Shown piece after piece: positions 8,575 through 17,747 of a stretch of DNA of 64,000 nt. The notes beneath the pieces were generated by a model. The model ran no database searches. It was given only the letters and a program-made list of their open reading frames with translations, and was not told the DNA's origin. The translations under genes and the position numbers were made by a program. Source of the stretch: an uncultured Aquimarina sp. (GTDB lineage: Bacteria > Bacteroidota > Bacteroidia > Flavobacteriales > Flavobacteriaceae); assembly GCA_947498765.1 (NCBI GenBank), contig CANMLG010000005.1, positions 1 through 64,000 on the forward strand, read 5' to 3'. The stretch's first letter is position 1; each line of letters begins with the position of its first letter.

Positions 8575-8913
8575 CTAAGCTTTTTGTTTAAGTTTAACTC
8601 TTCTTCTTTCTGCCCAAGATATTGCATGCTTATCTAAGCTTACAGTTAGGTAACGCATAACTCTCTCGTCTCTTCTAAATTGAATTTCAAGTTTGTTAAT
8701 AGTTTCTCCAGATACAGTGTACTCAAATAAATGGTAAAAACCACTTTTTTTGTGTTGAATTGGATAAGCTAATTTTTTAAGACCCCAGTCTTCTTTAGCT
8801 ACCATCTTTGCTCCGCTCTCAGTTAGAAGATCCTCATACTTCTTAACTGTCTCCTTTATCTGTTCTTCAGATAAAACGGGATTCAAGATGAAAACAGTTT
8901 CATAATGATTCAT
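8575..8913 (-). CDS. rpsF: 30S ribosomal protein S6
   Basis: S6 is a primary binding protein of the 30S platform. I place the start at the ATG ending at 8913 ([20 protein letters not shown]), which is the family N-terminus; an in-frame ATG 27 bp upstream would add nine residues not seen in S6. The resulting 112 aa is normal for the phylum. First gene of rpsF-rpsR-rplI, with a good Bacteroidota promoter just upstream. Confidence 0.97.
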   Translation of the reverse strand: MNHYETVFILNPVLSEEQIKETVKKYEDLLTESGAKMVAKEDWGLKKLAYPIQHKKSGFYHLFEYTVSGETINKLEIQFRRDERVMRYLTVSLDKHAISWAERRRVKLKQKA

Positions 8914-8945
8914 AAAAATAATTTTATTTGTTAAATTCAAGACTG

Positions 8946-8975
8946 CAAAAGTAAGCTTTTTACATTAATAAACAA
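8946..8975 (-). promoter_or_regulatory. Promoter of the rpsF operon
   Basis: Minus strand: -33 TTG (8975-8973), 19-bp spacer, -7 box TACTTTTG (8953-8946). This fits the Bacteroidota sigma-A consensus TTG/TAnnTTTG and lies 32 bp upstream of the rpsF ATG. Confidence 0.75.
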
Positions 8976-9090
8976 GTGCTTTTTATCGATAAATATACAT
9001 CGACAAAACTCAAATTTTTCCGACAAAACACGTTTTTTCTTGCGATATTGGATTTTATTATTTAGTATTGTATAACAAAATTAGATAGAT

Positions 9091-9801
9091 ATGCAAGATA
9101 ACTCCATTCTGAAGTGTGCCATTGTTGACGATTCAAAGTTGCAACGCCTTGCTATAGTTAAGCTTATAGAGGAACACTCCTCTTTAGAACTAGTAGCAGA
9201 GTGGAACAACGCCATTGAAACAAAAAATGGATTATTGGATATTCCTGTTGACTTATTGTTTTTAGATATTGAAATGCCAATCCTAACTGGTTTTGATTTA
9301 TTAGATGATTTAGAGAATAAACCAAAAACTATATTTGTTACTGGAAAAACAAAATACGCATTTAAAGCATTTGATTACGATGCTATAGATTATTTACGTA
9401 AGCCACTTAAACGAGACCGATTTAATGCTGCCGTAGAAAAAGCCTTAAGCCAAACAAAAATGGCTGCTACCAGTAAATCTGCCGAAAATGAAGATTACAT
9501 TTTTGTAAAGAGCAATTTAAAAAAGCGAAAAATATTTTTAAATAATCTAAAATATGTAGAAGCCTTAGGTGATTACGTTAAATTAATAATGGATAACAGT
9601 GATCCAGTAGTTGTTTTAGCCACCATGAAGTCATTTGAATCACAATTACCGACTGAACGCTTCCTTAGAGTACATAAGTCTTATATTGTAAATTTAAAGA
9701 AAGTAGAACGCTATAATAGCCGAAATATTGAAATTGACCAAGAACAGATTCCTGTAAGTCGACATAAAAAAGCCGCACTTAGCGAAGCTTTGAGTTCTTA
9801 A
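9091..9801 (+). CDS. LytTR-family response regulator
   Basis: This 236-aa protein is a two-component response regulator. The receiver domain (about 5-125) has D13/D14, the phospho-acceptor D59 in LLFLDIEMPILTG, and K at RKPLKRDRF. The C-terminal LytTR DNA-binding domain (about 140-235) shows DYIFVKSNLKKRKI, VEALGDYVKLI and RFLRVHKSYIVNL. Such regulators bind direct repeats and are usually controlled by a sensor kinase of the LytS/AlgZ type. No sensor kinase lies in the window, so the partner is unknown. It is a single-gene unit on the plus strand, divergent from rpsF. Confidence 0.95.
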   Translation: MQDNSILKCAIVDDSKLQRLAIVKLIEEHSSLELVAEWNNAIETKNGLLDIPVDLLFLDIEMPILTGFDLLDDLENKPKTIFVTGKTKYAFKAFDYDAIDYLRKPLKRDRFNAAVEKALSQTKMAATSKSAENEDYIFVKSNLKKRKIFLNNLKYVEALGDYVKLIMDNSDPVVVLATMKSFESQLPTERFLRVHKSYIVNLKKVERYNSRNIEIDQEQIPVSRHKKAALSEALSS

Positions 9802-9821
9802 AAAGCAGAAAATTAAAATAT

Positions 9822-9857
9822 AAAAAAACTCGTAAATAAATTTTACGAGTTTTTTTT
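9822..9857. terminator. Bidirectional terminator between lytTR gene and aroC
   Basis: Perfect hairpin with 15-bp arms (9822-9836 and 9842-9856), core ACTCGTAAA / TTTACGAGT, flanked by A7 and T8 tracts. It serves both convergent genes. Confidence 0.92.
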
Positions 9858-9880
9858 ACATCTTGATTAAAATATAACAT

Positions 9881-10948
9881 CTAGATTTGACTTGCTCTAT
9901 TTTGCAACATATAATCCACAATCACTAAAGCTGCCATAGCTTCTACAATGGGAACAGCTCGTGGCACCACACAAGGGTCATGCCTTCCTTTTCCTTGCAT
10001 TTTCACTATATTCCCTTCTTTATCTATTGTATTTTGATCCTGCATAATGGTTGCTACAGGCTTAAAAGCTACATCAAAATAAATATCCATTCCATTAGAT
10101 ATCCCCCCTTGGATTCCACCAGATAAATTTGTTTTTGTCGTACCATCTTCATTAAATAAATCATTATGCTGACTTCCTTTTAATGCTGCTCCTTCGAAAC
10201 CACTTCCATACTGAAACCCCTTTACTGCATTTATAGACAACATTGCTTTTCCTAATTCTGCATGTAAACGATCAAATACAGGTTCACCTAAACCAACAGG
10301 AACTCCTTTAATTACACAACTAACCACTCCCCCAACAGTATCTCCTTCTTTTCTAATTTGCTTAATATAACTTTCCATTTCTGCAGCCATATTTTGATCA
10401 GGACAACGTACAATATTAGCTTCTGTTTCCGAAAAATCCAATTCATTATAAGGTGTAGTTAATTTCAAATGACCTACTCCTGTTACATAAGCATTAAATG
10501 AAACATCATTTAACACCTGCTTTGCTATAGCTCCTGCTACTACACGAGATGCTGTTTCACGAGCTGAAGAACGTCCACCTCCTCGATAATCACGCACATC
10601 TCCGTACTTTTTGTAATAAGTATAATCGGCGTGTGAAGGACGAAATGAATCTTTTATGTGCGAGTAATCTTTTGATTTTTGATTGGCATTTCGAATTACA
10701 AAACCTATTGAAGTTCCTGTAGTTATTCCTTCAAAAATACCAGATAAAAACTCGACAGTATCCGGTTCTTTTCGTTGGGTAACAATGGCTGATTGCCCTG
10801 GTTTTCTACGATCTAACTCCGCCTGTATGGCATCAAAATCTATAGCCACTCCTGCCGGACATCCATCAATCACTCCACCTATAGCCACTCCGTGAGACTC
10901 ACCAAAAGTAGTCAACTTAAATACTTTTCCAAAACTATTTCCTGCCAT
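9881..10948 (-). CDS. aroC: Chorismate synthase
   Basis: AroC converts 5-enolpyruvylshikimate-3-phosphate to chorismate using reduced FMN, the last step of the shikimate pathway. The 355-aa length is normal. Motifs: [18 protein letters not shown] (residues 12-29), [27 protein letters not shown] with the conserved [11 protein letters not shown], and GISNGMDI near the C-terminus. It is monocistronic, with no other aro genes nearby. Confidence 0.98.
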   Translation of the reverse strand: MAGNSFGKVFKLTTFGESHGVAIGGVIDGCPAGVAIDFDAIQAELDRRKPGQSAIVTQRKEPDTVEFLSGIFEGITTGTSIGFVIRNANQKSKDYSHIKDSFRPSHADYTYYKKYGDVRDYRGGGRSSARETASRVVAGAIAKQVLNDVSFNAYVTGVGHLKLTTPYNELDFSETEANIVRCPDQNMAAEMESYIKQIRKEGDTVGGVVSCVIKGVPVGLGEPVFDRLHAELGKAMLSINAVKGFQYGSGFEGAALKGSQHNDLFNEDGTTKTNLSGGIQGGISNGMDIYFDVAFKPVATIMQDQNTIDKEGNIVKMQGKGRHDPCVVPRAVPIVEAMAALVIVDYMLQNRASQI

Positions 10949-11047
10949 GTATTGCTATTTTTGACAAAAATAGGGTTAATCCTATTTTCTTCACAAAATT
11001 ATATCATAATAATTACAATTAATACTACTAGTTCTTTATAAAAAAAA

Positions 11048-11071
11048 TAGCCTTCTAAAAAAAGAAGGCTA
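11048..11071 (-). terminator. Terminator of the secreted-protein gene
   Basis: Perfect 9-bp stem TAGCCTTCT / AGAAGGCTA with a 6-nt loop, followed on the minus strand by a U-tract (A-run at 11041-11047). It lies 36 bp after the 11107-11706 gene. Confidence 0.88.
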
Positions 11072-11106
11072 CTTTCAACTAATTCAGTGTATAAAACAAC
11101 AACTAA

Positions 11107-11706
11107 CTATAAATTAATTTCCTTAATAAAGTAATAATCATCTTCCTTTACTGTTATGGTATAACTATTTCCTTTAGGTAAAGTTGAAAAATCAAATTTT
11201 TTATAAATATTTTCAGCCGTTAAAACTTCAGACCTTAGTAATTCTTCATCATCCGCATCCTTAACTATAATAACAACATCCGCTTTTGAAGAGTTATCTA
11301 AAATCACTTTTGCCACAGCATCCGTTACAACAATTCTTGGCTCATTATATACTTTAGCTCCTCCATTTATCAAAGAAACTTTATTATTAGCTATAAGTAT
11401 AGGAGCTACATTTATTTTTTTATCTTCATTTGATTCTAAAAAATAAACTCCTTCTGGCAAATAAGTTAAATCAAAAGTTTTTTCTAAAACAGCTGCTTGA
11501 TCAAGCGTTTCAGAAAATAATGTAATTCCGCTCTTATCTACTATAGAAAGAGACTCACCTTGCGCTACTCCAGTCAATGATATATTTAATGCTTTAGCTC
11601 CTAAAACTTTTACATTCATTTTTTCGGCTGCGCTAACTACTACGGTTGCTAAAAGTGCTGCACTTAACAATCCTGCTTTAACTAGTTTTTTCATGAGTGT
11701 GTTCAT
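11107..11706 (-). CDS. Secreted protein with two similar beta-rich halves
   Basis: This 199-aa exported protein has a signal peptide (about 1-27, VVVSAAE). The start could be M1 or M5 (ATG ending at 11694). Its mature part looks like an internal duplication: residues 38-98 (SLSIVDKSGITLFSETL..FDLTYLPEGVYFL) and 131-193 (VVIIVKDADDEELLRSEVL..FDFSTLPKGNSYTI). Each half ends with F-D-L/F-x-x-LPxG, resembling the closing strands of T9SS sorting domains, but neither has the full consensus. A -7 box TATATTTG (minus, 11741-11734) lies upstream. I do not recognise a named family. Confidence 0.75.
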   Translation of the reverse strand: MNTLMKKLVKAGLLSAALLATVVVSAAEKMNVKVLGAKALNISLTGVAQGESLSIVDKSGITLFSETLDQAAVLEKTFDLTYLPEGVYFLESNEDKKINVAPILIANNKVSLINGGAKVYNEPRIVVTDAVAKVILDNSSKADVVIIVKDADDEELLRSEVLTAENIYKKFDFSTLPKGNSYTITVKEDDYYFIKEINL

Positions 11707-11863
11707 TTAATTTGTTATCAAATAATTACATTGCAAATATACCTCCGAAAACAAGTAGGATAAATCATCATAATTTACCTATATTTATGCTATATTAACT
11801 TATTAATATGAAAATAACACCAATAGCCATCAATTTAACACTCTTGAAAACAAATCAATCCTG

Positions 11864-12748
11864 ATGAAACAAAAAATTAATTATAATAACCCCAGTTTTG
11901 AACACCTTGCCCCTGATGTTGGTAATTCTCTAATTTACAAAAGGTTCAATATTGAAAATAAAAACAAACAACCTATATGGCATTATCATCCAGAGATCGA
12001 AATTGTTTATGTAAATGAAGGCTCTGGCAAACGTCAAATTGGAAGTCATGTGTCCTATTATCAAAGTGGAGATTTAATTTGTATTGGTGCTAATTTACCG
12101 CATTGCGGATTTACTGATGGTTTTTCAAAAACCAGAAATGAAACAGTAATTCAAATGCTACCCGAATATTTAGGTAAAGATTTTTTTGAAGTATCAGAAA
12201 TGAAACCTATTAACACCTTACTAGATAGAGCCAAACAAGGTTTAGTTTTTTATGGAAAAACGAAAAAAGAAATTGGCGCTATTATTGAAAATATGTATAC
12301 AAAATCCCCTTTTGAACGCATATTAGACTCATTGCTTATACTTCATAAACTTGAAGCCTCTAAAGAATTTGAAATACTTAATGCAGAAGGCTTTGTCTTA
12401 AAAGCACAAGCACAGGATAACAGTCGAATTAATAATACCTTTAATTACGTTCAAAAAAACTTTAAAAACCAAATTAGCATTGAGGAGATTTCAAATTATG
12501 TAAATATGACACCTCCTGCTTTTTGCAGAAATTTTAAAAAAGTAACAGGAAAAACATTTACCCAATTTGTAAACGAATATAGATTGGTACATGCCACCAA
12601 ACTACTCACCGAAAAACAAGAAAGCATACAAGGAATTTGTTTTGAATGTGGCTTTAATAATTTTTCACATTTTAATAAAGTATTCAAAAAATATACTGGT
12701 AAAACCCCCACAGATTACAGAAAAGAAATGAATTTTACTATTTATTAA
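11864..12748 (+). CDS. AraC-family transcriptional regulator with cupin sensor domain
   Basis: This 294-aa regulator has an N-terminal cupin-like ligand domain (about 30-110: IWHYHPEIEIVYVNEG, GDLICIGANLPHCGF) and a C-terminal double helix-turn-helix (about 190-290: ISIEEISNYVNMTPPAFCRNFKKVTGKTFTQFVNEYRL, then IQGICFECGFNNFSHFNKVFKKYTGKTPTDYRKE). Proteins of this architecture typically regulate sugar or metabolite uptake genes. No obvious target operon sits next to it, so its ligand is unknown. Confidence 0.95.
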   Translation: MKQKINYNNPSFEHLAPDVGNSLIYKRFNIENKNKQPIWHYHPEIEIVYVNEGSGKRQIGSHVSYYQSGDLICIGANLPHCGFTDGFSKTRNETVIQMLPEYLGKDFFEVSEMKPINTLLDRAKQGLVFYGKTKKEIGAIIENMYTKSPFERILDSLLILHKLEASKEFEILNAEGFVLKAQAQDNSRINNTFNYVQKNFKNQISIEEISNYVNMTPPAFCRNFKKVTGKTFTQFVNEYRLVHATKLLTEKQESIQGICFECGFNNFSHFNKVFKKYTGKTPTDYRKEMNFTIY

Positions 12749-12853
12749 AAAATCAACTGAATTGACTTATCCAGAAAATAAAGAATTAGTAATTTATATA
12801 CTTTGATTCTATAAATAACATTAACTACAACTCTTAGAAATGAGACAAAGGGA

Positions 12854-12896
12854 AAAACCCCTAAAATGTACCCTATCGATACATTTTAGGGGTTTT
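12854..12896. terminator. Bidirectional terminator between araC-type gene and fabD
   Basis: Perfect 17-bp arms (12854-12870 and 12880-12896), core CCCCTAAAATGTA / TACATTTTAGGGG, with a 9-nt loop and flanking A/T tracts. It separates two convergent genes. Confidence 0.92.
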
Positions 12897-12908
12897 ATAC
12901 AGCTATTT

Positions 12909-13790
12909 TTATAAAGTTGCACCAAAAGTTTCAGCACTTCTATCTATTTTTTTTACTAAACCTTGTAACACTTTTCCTGGCCCAACTTCGGTAAAAGAAG
13001 TAGCCCCATCTGTAATCATTTGTTTTACACTTTGCGTCCATTTTACAGGCGCTGTTAATTGGGCTATTAAATTCTCTTTTATTGATTTAGAAGATGTAAC
13101 CGCTGTTGTGGTTACATTTTGATATATAGGACATGTAGGTTCATTAAACGTAGTCGCCTCGATAGCTGCTGCTAATTCTGTTTTTGCAGGCTCCATATAT
13201 GGGGAATGAAAACCTCCACTTACTGGCAAAACTAAGGCTCTACGCGCTCCTTTTTCTTTTAATATCTCACAAGCTCTAGTTATAGCTTCTACTCCACCAG
13301 AAATAACTAATTGCCCTGGACAATTGTAATTAGCTGGCACTACTTCTGCTCCAATTTCTGCACAAACTGCCTCTACAACTTCATCCTCCAAGCCTAATAC
13401 TGCAGCCATTGTTGAAGCCGAAACTTCGCAGGCTTTTTGCATAGCTAAAGCACGCTTAGACACCAACTTTAAACCATCTTCAAAAGACAACACTCCATTG
13501 GCTACCAAAGCTGAAAACTCCCCTAAAGAGTGTCCCGCTACCATATCAGGTTTAAAATCATCACCTAATACCTTGCTTAAAATTACCGAATGTAAAAATA
13601 TTGCTGGTTGTGTAACTTTAGTTTCTTTCAATTGTTCTGGCGTTCCTTCGAACATGATATCTGTTATTGAAAAACCTAAAATTTCATTAGCTTTATCAAA
13701 AAGTTCTTTTGCAATTGGGGCGTTATCATAAAGGTCCTTTCCCATACCTACAAATTGGGCACCTTGACCTGGAAAAACGTATGCTTTCAT
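12909..13790 (-). CDS. fabD: Malonyl-CoA:ACP transacylase
   Basis: FabD transfers malonyl from CoA to acyl carrier protein, supplying the elongation unit for fatty acid synthesis. The 293-aa protein has the N-terminal FPGQGAQFVGMG, the nucleophile S88 in VAGHSLGEFSAL, R113 region SKRALAMQ, and catalytic H195 in SGGFHSPYMEPA. It is the last gene of a probable minus-strand run 2TM-folA-DUF547-fabD (88-bp gap upstream). Other fab genes are not in the window. Confidence 0.97.
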   Translation of the reverse strand: MKAYVFPGQGAQFVGMGKDLYDNAPIAKELFDKANEILGFSITDIMFEGTPEQLKETKVTQPAIFLHSVILSKVLGDDFKPDMVAGHSLGEFSALVANGVLSFEDGLKLVSKRALAMQKACEVSASTMAAVLGLEDEVVEAVCAEIGAEVVPANYNCPGQLVISGGVEAITRACEILKEKGARRALVLPVSGGFHSPYMEPAKTELAAAIEATTFNEPTCPIYQNVTTTAVTSSKSIKENLIAQLTAPVKWTQSVKQMITDGATSFTEVGPGKVLQGLVKKIDRSAETFGATL

Positions 13791-13878
13791 TTTTATAAAT
13801 TTTGAAACACAAATGTAGTTATTAGCGTTTAATTCTTAAAACTAGGATCACTATGCCTTGAATTCTAAAAAAACAAAC

Positions 13879-14967
13879 TTATTTACCATTTAAACTCCAA
13901 TTATATTCATTGTATTCAATACTTGCGTTAGCATTAATTTTGGTAGTAGAATATGTATTAAAAAAAGAAATTAACTCTCCAAAATCACTTTTATACCATT
14001 CAAATATTTTCGAAATTTTTAAATGTTCTGTATTTATTTCGTTTTCTGAACTATTAATAAATGCTTTGGTCTGACTGGTCAATTTATTATTTAAATTACT
14101 AGCCGTATAAGCAAAATTCCCCAGTTTAGGGCATGATTGAGCTGCACAATTTACCGCAAAATGAATACGAGGCTCTTTAAATTGAGGGCGAATAATATCA
14201 TTTTCAATCTGATTTAGCGAATACACTTTCCCACCAAGGGCAATCCACTTTTTATCCCAAGGCTTCCCTCCTGCAATATCTGTTATACTAGCTATAGGGT
14301 AATTATCCAATATAAGTTTAAGCGTAAATGCATTGTATGCATTAATCCAATAAGCTAGTTTTTCATTCCGTGTCCAATTATTATCTAAAAAATTATTTTG
14401 CAACAAATTAATATAACTTTCTAATTCAATCTGATGTGACTTCATCATTTTATAGTTAACATCACCTGCTGAAGAAACATATTTACGTAAAAAAGTATCA
14501 AACAATTTATGATCTAAAGCTTTTGTTTTTATTTCGACATTATTTTTTTTACTAATCTTCTCTTCTACATCTTTTTTTATTGCAGCTGTTTTTTCAATCA
14601 GTTCCTCTTCTTCATGCTTTTCTATTTTACTAGCAACCTCAACCTCCTCTATTATTTTTTCAGCATTATCAACTTTATCTGTTATAACAGCATTCTCTTC
14701 CATACTACTTTCTAACTTAGAATCTGTATCTTGTTCAGAAACTATGTCTTGACTTATTTCTTTTATTTGATCAATTGAATCAACTACAACATTACTAGTT
14801 GTATTAGTCGTTTTCTGTATTTCATTTTCTACACTACCACTTTGAGGAATAACATTTTCAGTAGTGTTTTCTATTTCTTTATTCACCTCATTTAAGCCTT
14901 TTTGTTTTCCACATGAGGCTAACACAACTAAATTAAATAACAAAAAATACAAGCTATACTTTTTCAT
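13879..14967 (-). CDS. DUF547 lipoprotein with long charged linker
   Basis: This 362-aa protein has a lipobox (VLASC, Cys at about residue 19), then about 125 residues rich in Glu, Lys, Ser and Thr (for example IIEEVEVASKIEKHEEEELI), probably a disordered or coiled spacer, then a DUF547 domain (about 150-360). DUF547 signatures include KLAYWINAYNAFTLKLI, PRIHFAVNCAAQSCP and the final NEYNWSLNG. DUF547 has no established function. A second DUF547 protein lies at 56501-57268 without the linker. Start 38 bp after folA, probably the same transcript. Confidence 0.88.
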   Translation of the reverse strand: MKKYSLYFLLFNLVVLASCGKQKGLNEVNKEIENTTENVIPQSGSVENEIQKTTNTTSNVVVDSIDQIKEISQDIVSEQDTDSKLESSMEENAVITDKVDNAEKIIEEVEVASKIEKHEEEELIEKTAAIKKDVEEKISKKNNVEIKTKALDHKLFDTFLRKYVSSAGDVNYKMMKSHQIELESYINLLQNNFLDNNWTRNEKLAYWINAYNAFTLKLILDNYPIASITDIAGGKPWDKKWIALGGKVYSLNQIENDIIRPQFKEPRIHFAVNCAAQSCPKLGNFAYTASNLNNKLTSQTKAFINSSENEINTEHLKISKIFEWYKSDFGELISFFNTYSTTKINANASIEYNEYNWSLNGK

Positions 14968-15005
14968 AATGAATGTTTAAAATAAGATGTTATAGTCGTA
15001 TTAAC

Positions 15006-15497
15006 TTATAAATTATTTCTTTTTTTGTAAGTTAAAAAAGAAAACGCATAATTATGTCTTTCATCTTTTTCATGATATTCTTTATTAACAAGCTCCCATT
15101 GGGTTTGATCTATTTCAGGAAAAAAGGTATCTGCTTCAAAATTCCCATGCACTCTAGTCAATTCAATACTATCTGCTATTTCTAATGATTGCTTATAAAT
15201 TTCGCCACCTCCAATAATAAAAACTTTACCATCGTTATTTGTTAACCTAATAGCTTCCTCTAATGAATTTGCAATTAAACAACCCTCTTTAAAATAGTCT
15301 TCTTGTCGTGTAACTATAATATGCGTTCTGTTTGGTAATATCCCTGGTAATGACTCAAAAGTTTTTCTTCCCATTATGATAGGGTGTCCAGAAGTTAATT
15401 TTTTAAAACGTTTAAAATCATTAGGTAAATGCCACAGCAAATCATTATCTTTTCCTAGTGCATTATTTTCGGCTGCAGCCGCAATAAGTATTAACAT
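15006..15497 (-). CDS. folA: Dihydrofolate reductase
   Basis: DHFR reduces dihydrofolate to tetrahydrofolate with NADPH, restoring the folate consumed by thymidylate synthase. The 163-aa protein has the active-site D27 in LLWHLPNDFKRFK, the MGRKTFESLPGILPNR motif and IIGGGEIYKQSL for the NADPH site. It lies 3 bp after the 2TM gene. thyA lies about 6 kb away on the same strand, but not in the same operon. Confidence 0.98.
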   Translation of the reverse strand: MLILIAAAAENNALGKDNDLLWHLPNDFKRFKKLTSGHPIIMGRKTFESLPGILPNRTHIIVTRQEDYFKEGCLIANSLEEAIRLTNNDGKVFIIGGGEIYKQSLEIADSIELTRVHGNFEADTFFPEIDQTQWELVNKEYHEKDERHNYAFSFLTYKKRNNL

Positions 15498-15500
15498 GTT

Positions 15501-15947
15501 TTATTGTAGTATTTCTGCATCTGTTGAATCAGTATTATCTAGCAAAATACTTTTTTCAGACACTATATCTTTAGGAATTTCTAAATTCAACTTTTGTTCC
15601 ATTTTAGCAATTTTAGCTTTCTGTTTTGCCACTAAACGCTCTAGTTGTTTATCCTTCCATTCTTTACCCATAAATTTGCTAAAAAAGATAACTCTAAAAA
15701 AATGTATTAAAAAGAAAAAAGACCAAACGAGTACCCCAAAAACAAACCAATCTAACTCTAAAAATTTATATTCAACACCAAAATTAAGCCCTAAATTTAG
15801 TACAATCATAAAAATACAACCTACTAAAAACACTATAAAATGCCTATACAAACCTCTCTTTTCTTTAATTCTGGCTTGAGCATGTTCAAAAAGCTCTTTT
15901 TGTTCTAAATCTATAGTAGAATTTTTTTTCTTAAAACTTGAAAACAT
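15501..15947 (-). CDS. 2TM domain-containing membrane protein
   Basis: This 148-aa protein has an N-terminal cytoplasmic segment (RIKEKRGLYRHFIVFLVGC), two transmembrane helices (about 36-58 and 66-87) and a charged C-terminal tail that is likely coiled coil (KQLERLVAKQKAKIAKMEQKL). The RxxKRGFYxH-type start is the signature of the small 2TM family, sometimes fused to LytTR or kinase proteins in Flavobacteriaceae. No signalling partner is adjacent. Co-transcribed with folA. Confidence 0.85.
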   Translation of the reverse strand: MFSSFKKKNSTIDLEQKELFEHAQARIKEKRGLYRHFIVFLVGCIFMIVLNLGLNFGVEYKFLELDWFVFGVLVWSFFFLIHFFRVIFFSKFMGKEWKDKQLERLVAKQKAKIAKMEQKLNLEIPKDIVSEKSILLDNTDSTDAEILQ

Positions 15948-16149
15948 AAGCTATTTTACTTGAAATAATTTATTAAAATCAACTTAAAGTGCTATTTATA
16001 AATTTCGTTTTGTTATGGAATAAAACACACTAAATACTACTGCAATTTACAAATTGTTTTAACTTTTACGGTAGTATTAATAATACAAAATATACTTTTT
16101 AGATAAAATTAGAGTTCAAAAAATAACACAAACACTAATTTTAAAACTC

Positions 16150-17490
16150 ATGAAAACTAATTTAAAATCTTATTTAAATAAAAGTTTAACCACTTTTATT
16201 TTATTGTACACTACCATAACTTTCTCACAACCTTTCACATATAAAATACACAAAAACAATAGAGTAGTTTCTCTCTTGATGAGTAATACACAATTTAACC
16301 AATGGACAGGAAATGATGAATTTGCAGATAGGGTAAAATCACAACTATTAATTAAAGATGTTTTAAAAAATGTTAATGATGATTTTGATTTTATAACTCT
16401 TATTTTAAATACCGACCAAACCCCTACAGGTATTACTTATGCTGGTAAACTCTCCAGCATTTCAAATGCAATAGAAGGTATTGGAGTTCGAACATTTGAT
16501 AACACTTCTGCTTATGGATCCAATGGCAGATTAAAATCAATAATCCAGTTAACTCGAAAAAACAGCATTTTATTTGGCCCATTTTTACATGAGTTAATGC
16601 ATAATTGGGCCAGTTATGGCTTGGATACTGTTGGTCCTCGTCGTGGGTTTTCGGACGATCCAAATGATTTTAGTTCCTTTTTTGGACATTGGGGATTTAC
16701 TGGAGGCAATACTCCTGGTCAATTAGGTGGCTTTACACAAAGCTCATTGATTAGCAATGGCTCTAACTCATATACAGTAGATGTTTTTGGTGATTTTGCT
16801 AATGGAGGTAACTCAGTTCCCTATACACAATTAGAACTTTATTTAATGGGGATGATCCCTGTTGAAGAAGTTGAAGCCTTTGATTTATTTCAAGATATCA
16901 CCTCATATTCTAGAGGCACAAAACAAGGAACTTATGATTTTAAAGCCAATACTAGAATAACCTATACCCCTGATGCTCTTATTAACAAACTTGGAAAAAG
17001 AAACCCTACACATTTGAACGCTCAAAAGGAATTTAAAATCCTTACAGTAGTTATAACCACAACTCCACTAACTGATTCCGAATGGACAAAATTTGATAAT
17101 GATATTGAATCTTTTACTCGAAAAGGCGATGATGGAAACCCATCGCTATATAATTTCTGGGAAGCCACAAGAGGTATTGGTTCTTTAAATCCCATTTTAA
17201 CAGAGAAATCCACCATCCTTAATGTTAATGATATAACTTTAACTACTAATAATTTTAAAGTTTACCCTATACCAGCCAATCAATATTTAACACTACAAAA
17301 TATCGGCAGAAAAACTTTAGCCAACAAACTTATTATATGCAATGCCATTGGTAAAAAAATTGCTAAACTACCTTTAGAGAAAACAACTTCTCAAACCATA
17401 GATGTTAGCAAATATACTTCGGGTATTTATTATTTATTATTTCAAAAAGGTACTACGATTTTAGAAACTCAAAAAATTATCATTAATTAA
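16150..17490 (+). CDS. T9SS-secreted protein with zincin-type HExxH motif
   Basis: This 446-aa protein has a signal peptide (about 1-26, TITFSQ), a central region with FGPFLHELMHNWASYG, in which H147-E148-x-x-H151 forms a zinc-metallopeptidase HExxH motif, and a further conserved segment PYTQLELYLMGMIP (about 224-237) whose E229 could be the third zinc ligand. The last about 75 residues (NFKVYPIPANQYLTL..YTSGIYYLLFQKG) are a type A T9SS sorting domain. This suggests a surface-attached or released metallopeptidase. No known peptidase family is recognised, so the activity is an inference from the motif. The gene stands alone and is followed by a strong terminator. Confidence 0.82.
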   Translation: MKTNLKSYLNKSLTTFILLYTTITFSQPFTYKIHKNNRVVSLLMSNTQFNQWTGNDEFADRVKSQLLIKDVLKNVNDDFDFITLILNTDQTPTGITYAGKLSSISNAIEGIGVRTFDNTSAYGSNGRLKSIIQLTRKNSILFGPFLHELMHNWASYGLDTVGPRRGFSDDPNDFSSFFGHWGFTGGNTPGQLGGFTQSSLISNGSNSYTVDVFGDFANGGNSVPYTQLELYLMGMIPVEEVEAFDLFQDITSYSRGTKQGTYDFKANTRITYTPDALINKLGKRNPTHLNAQKEFKILTVVITTTPLTDSEWTKFDNDIESFTRKGDDGNPSLYNFWEATRGIGSLNPILTEKSTILNVNDITLTTNNFKVYPIPANQYLTLQNIGRKTLANKLIICNAIGKKIAKLPLEKTTSQTIDVSKYTSGIYYLLFQKGTTILETQKIIIN

Positions 17491-17503
17491 AACCTCCTTA
17501 TTT

Positions 17504-17549
17504 AATCATTGAATTTAGCATACAGTTTAGCTAAATTCAATGATTTTTT
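17504..17549 (+). terminator. Terminator of the T9SS zincin-like gene
   Basis: Perfect 16-bp arms (17504-17519 and 17530-17545; core CATTGAATTTAGC) with a 10-nt loop, followed by a T-tract through 17549. Confidence 0.9.
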
Positions 17550-17747
17550 CCAATAAACACTTACAGACTTAATTAATAAAGCCTGTTATTTATTACACTT
17601 TTATTATTAAAACCTGTTTTAAATTATTTACTCCTTAAATAATTTAAAGTTTTTTATATTGCCGTTAATTAATTGCAAATTAAATAGATAACAATATCTA
17701 GTAATCTATTTTTTTGTAAATTTAAATACACATTTAATATTAAAAGT

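Noticed and set aside
8575..8940. Longer start for rpsF at 8940
   Set aside because: The extra nine residues are absent from S6; the family N-terminus begins at 8913 and the promoter -7 box lies too close to the longer start.
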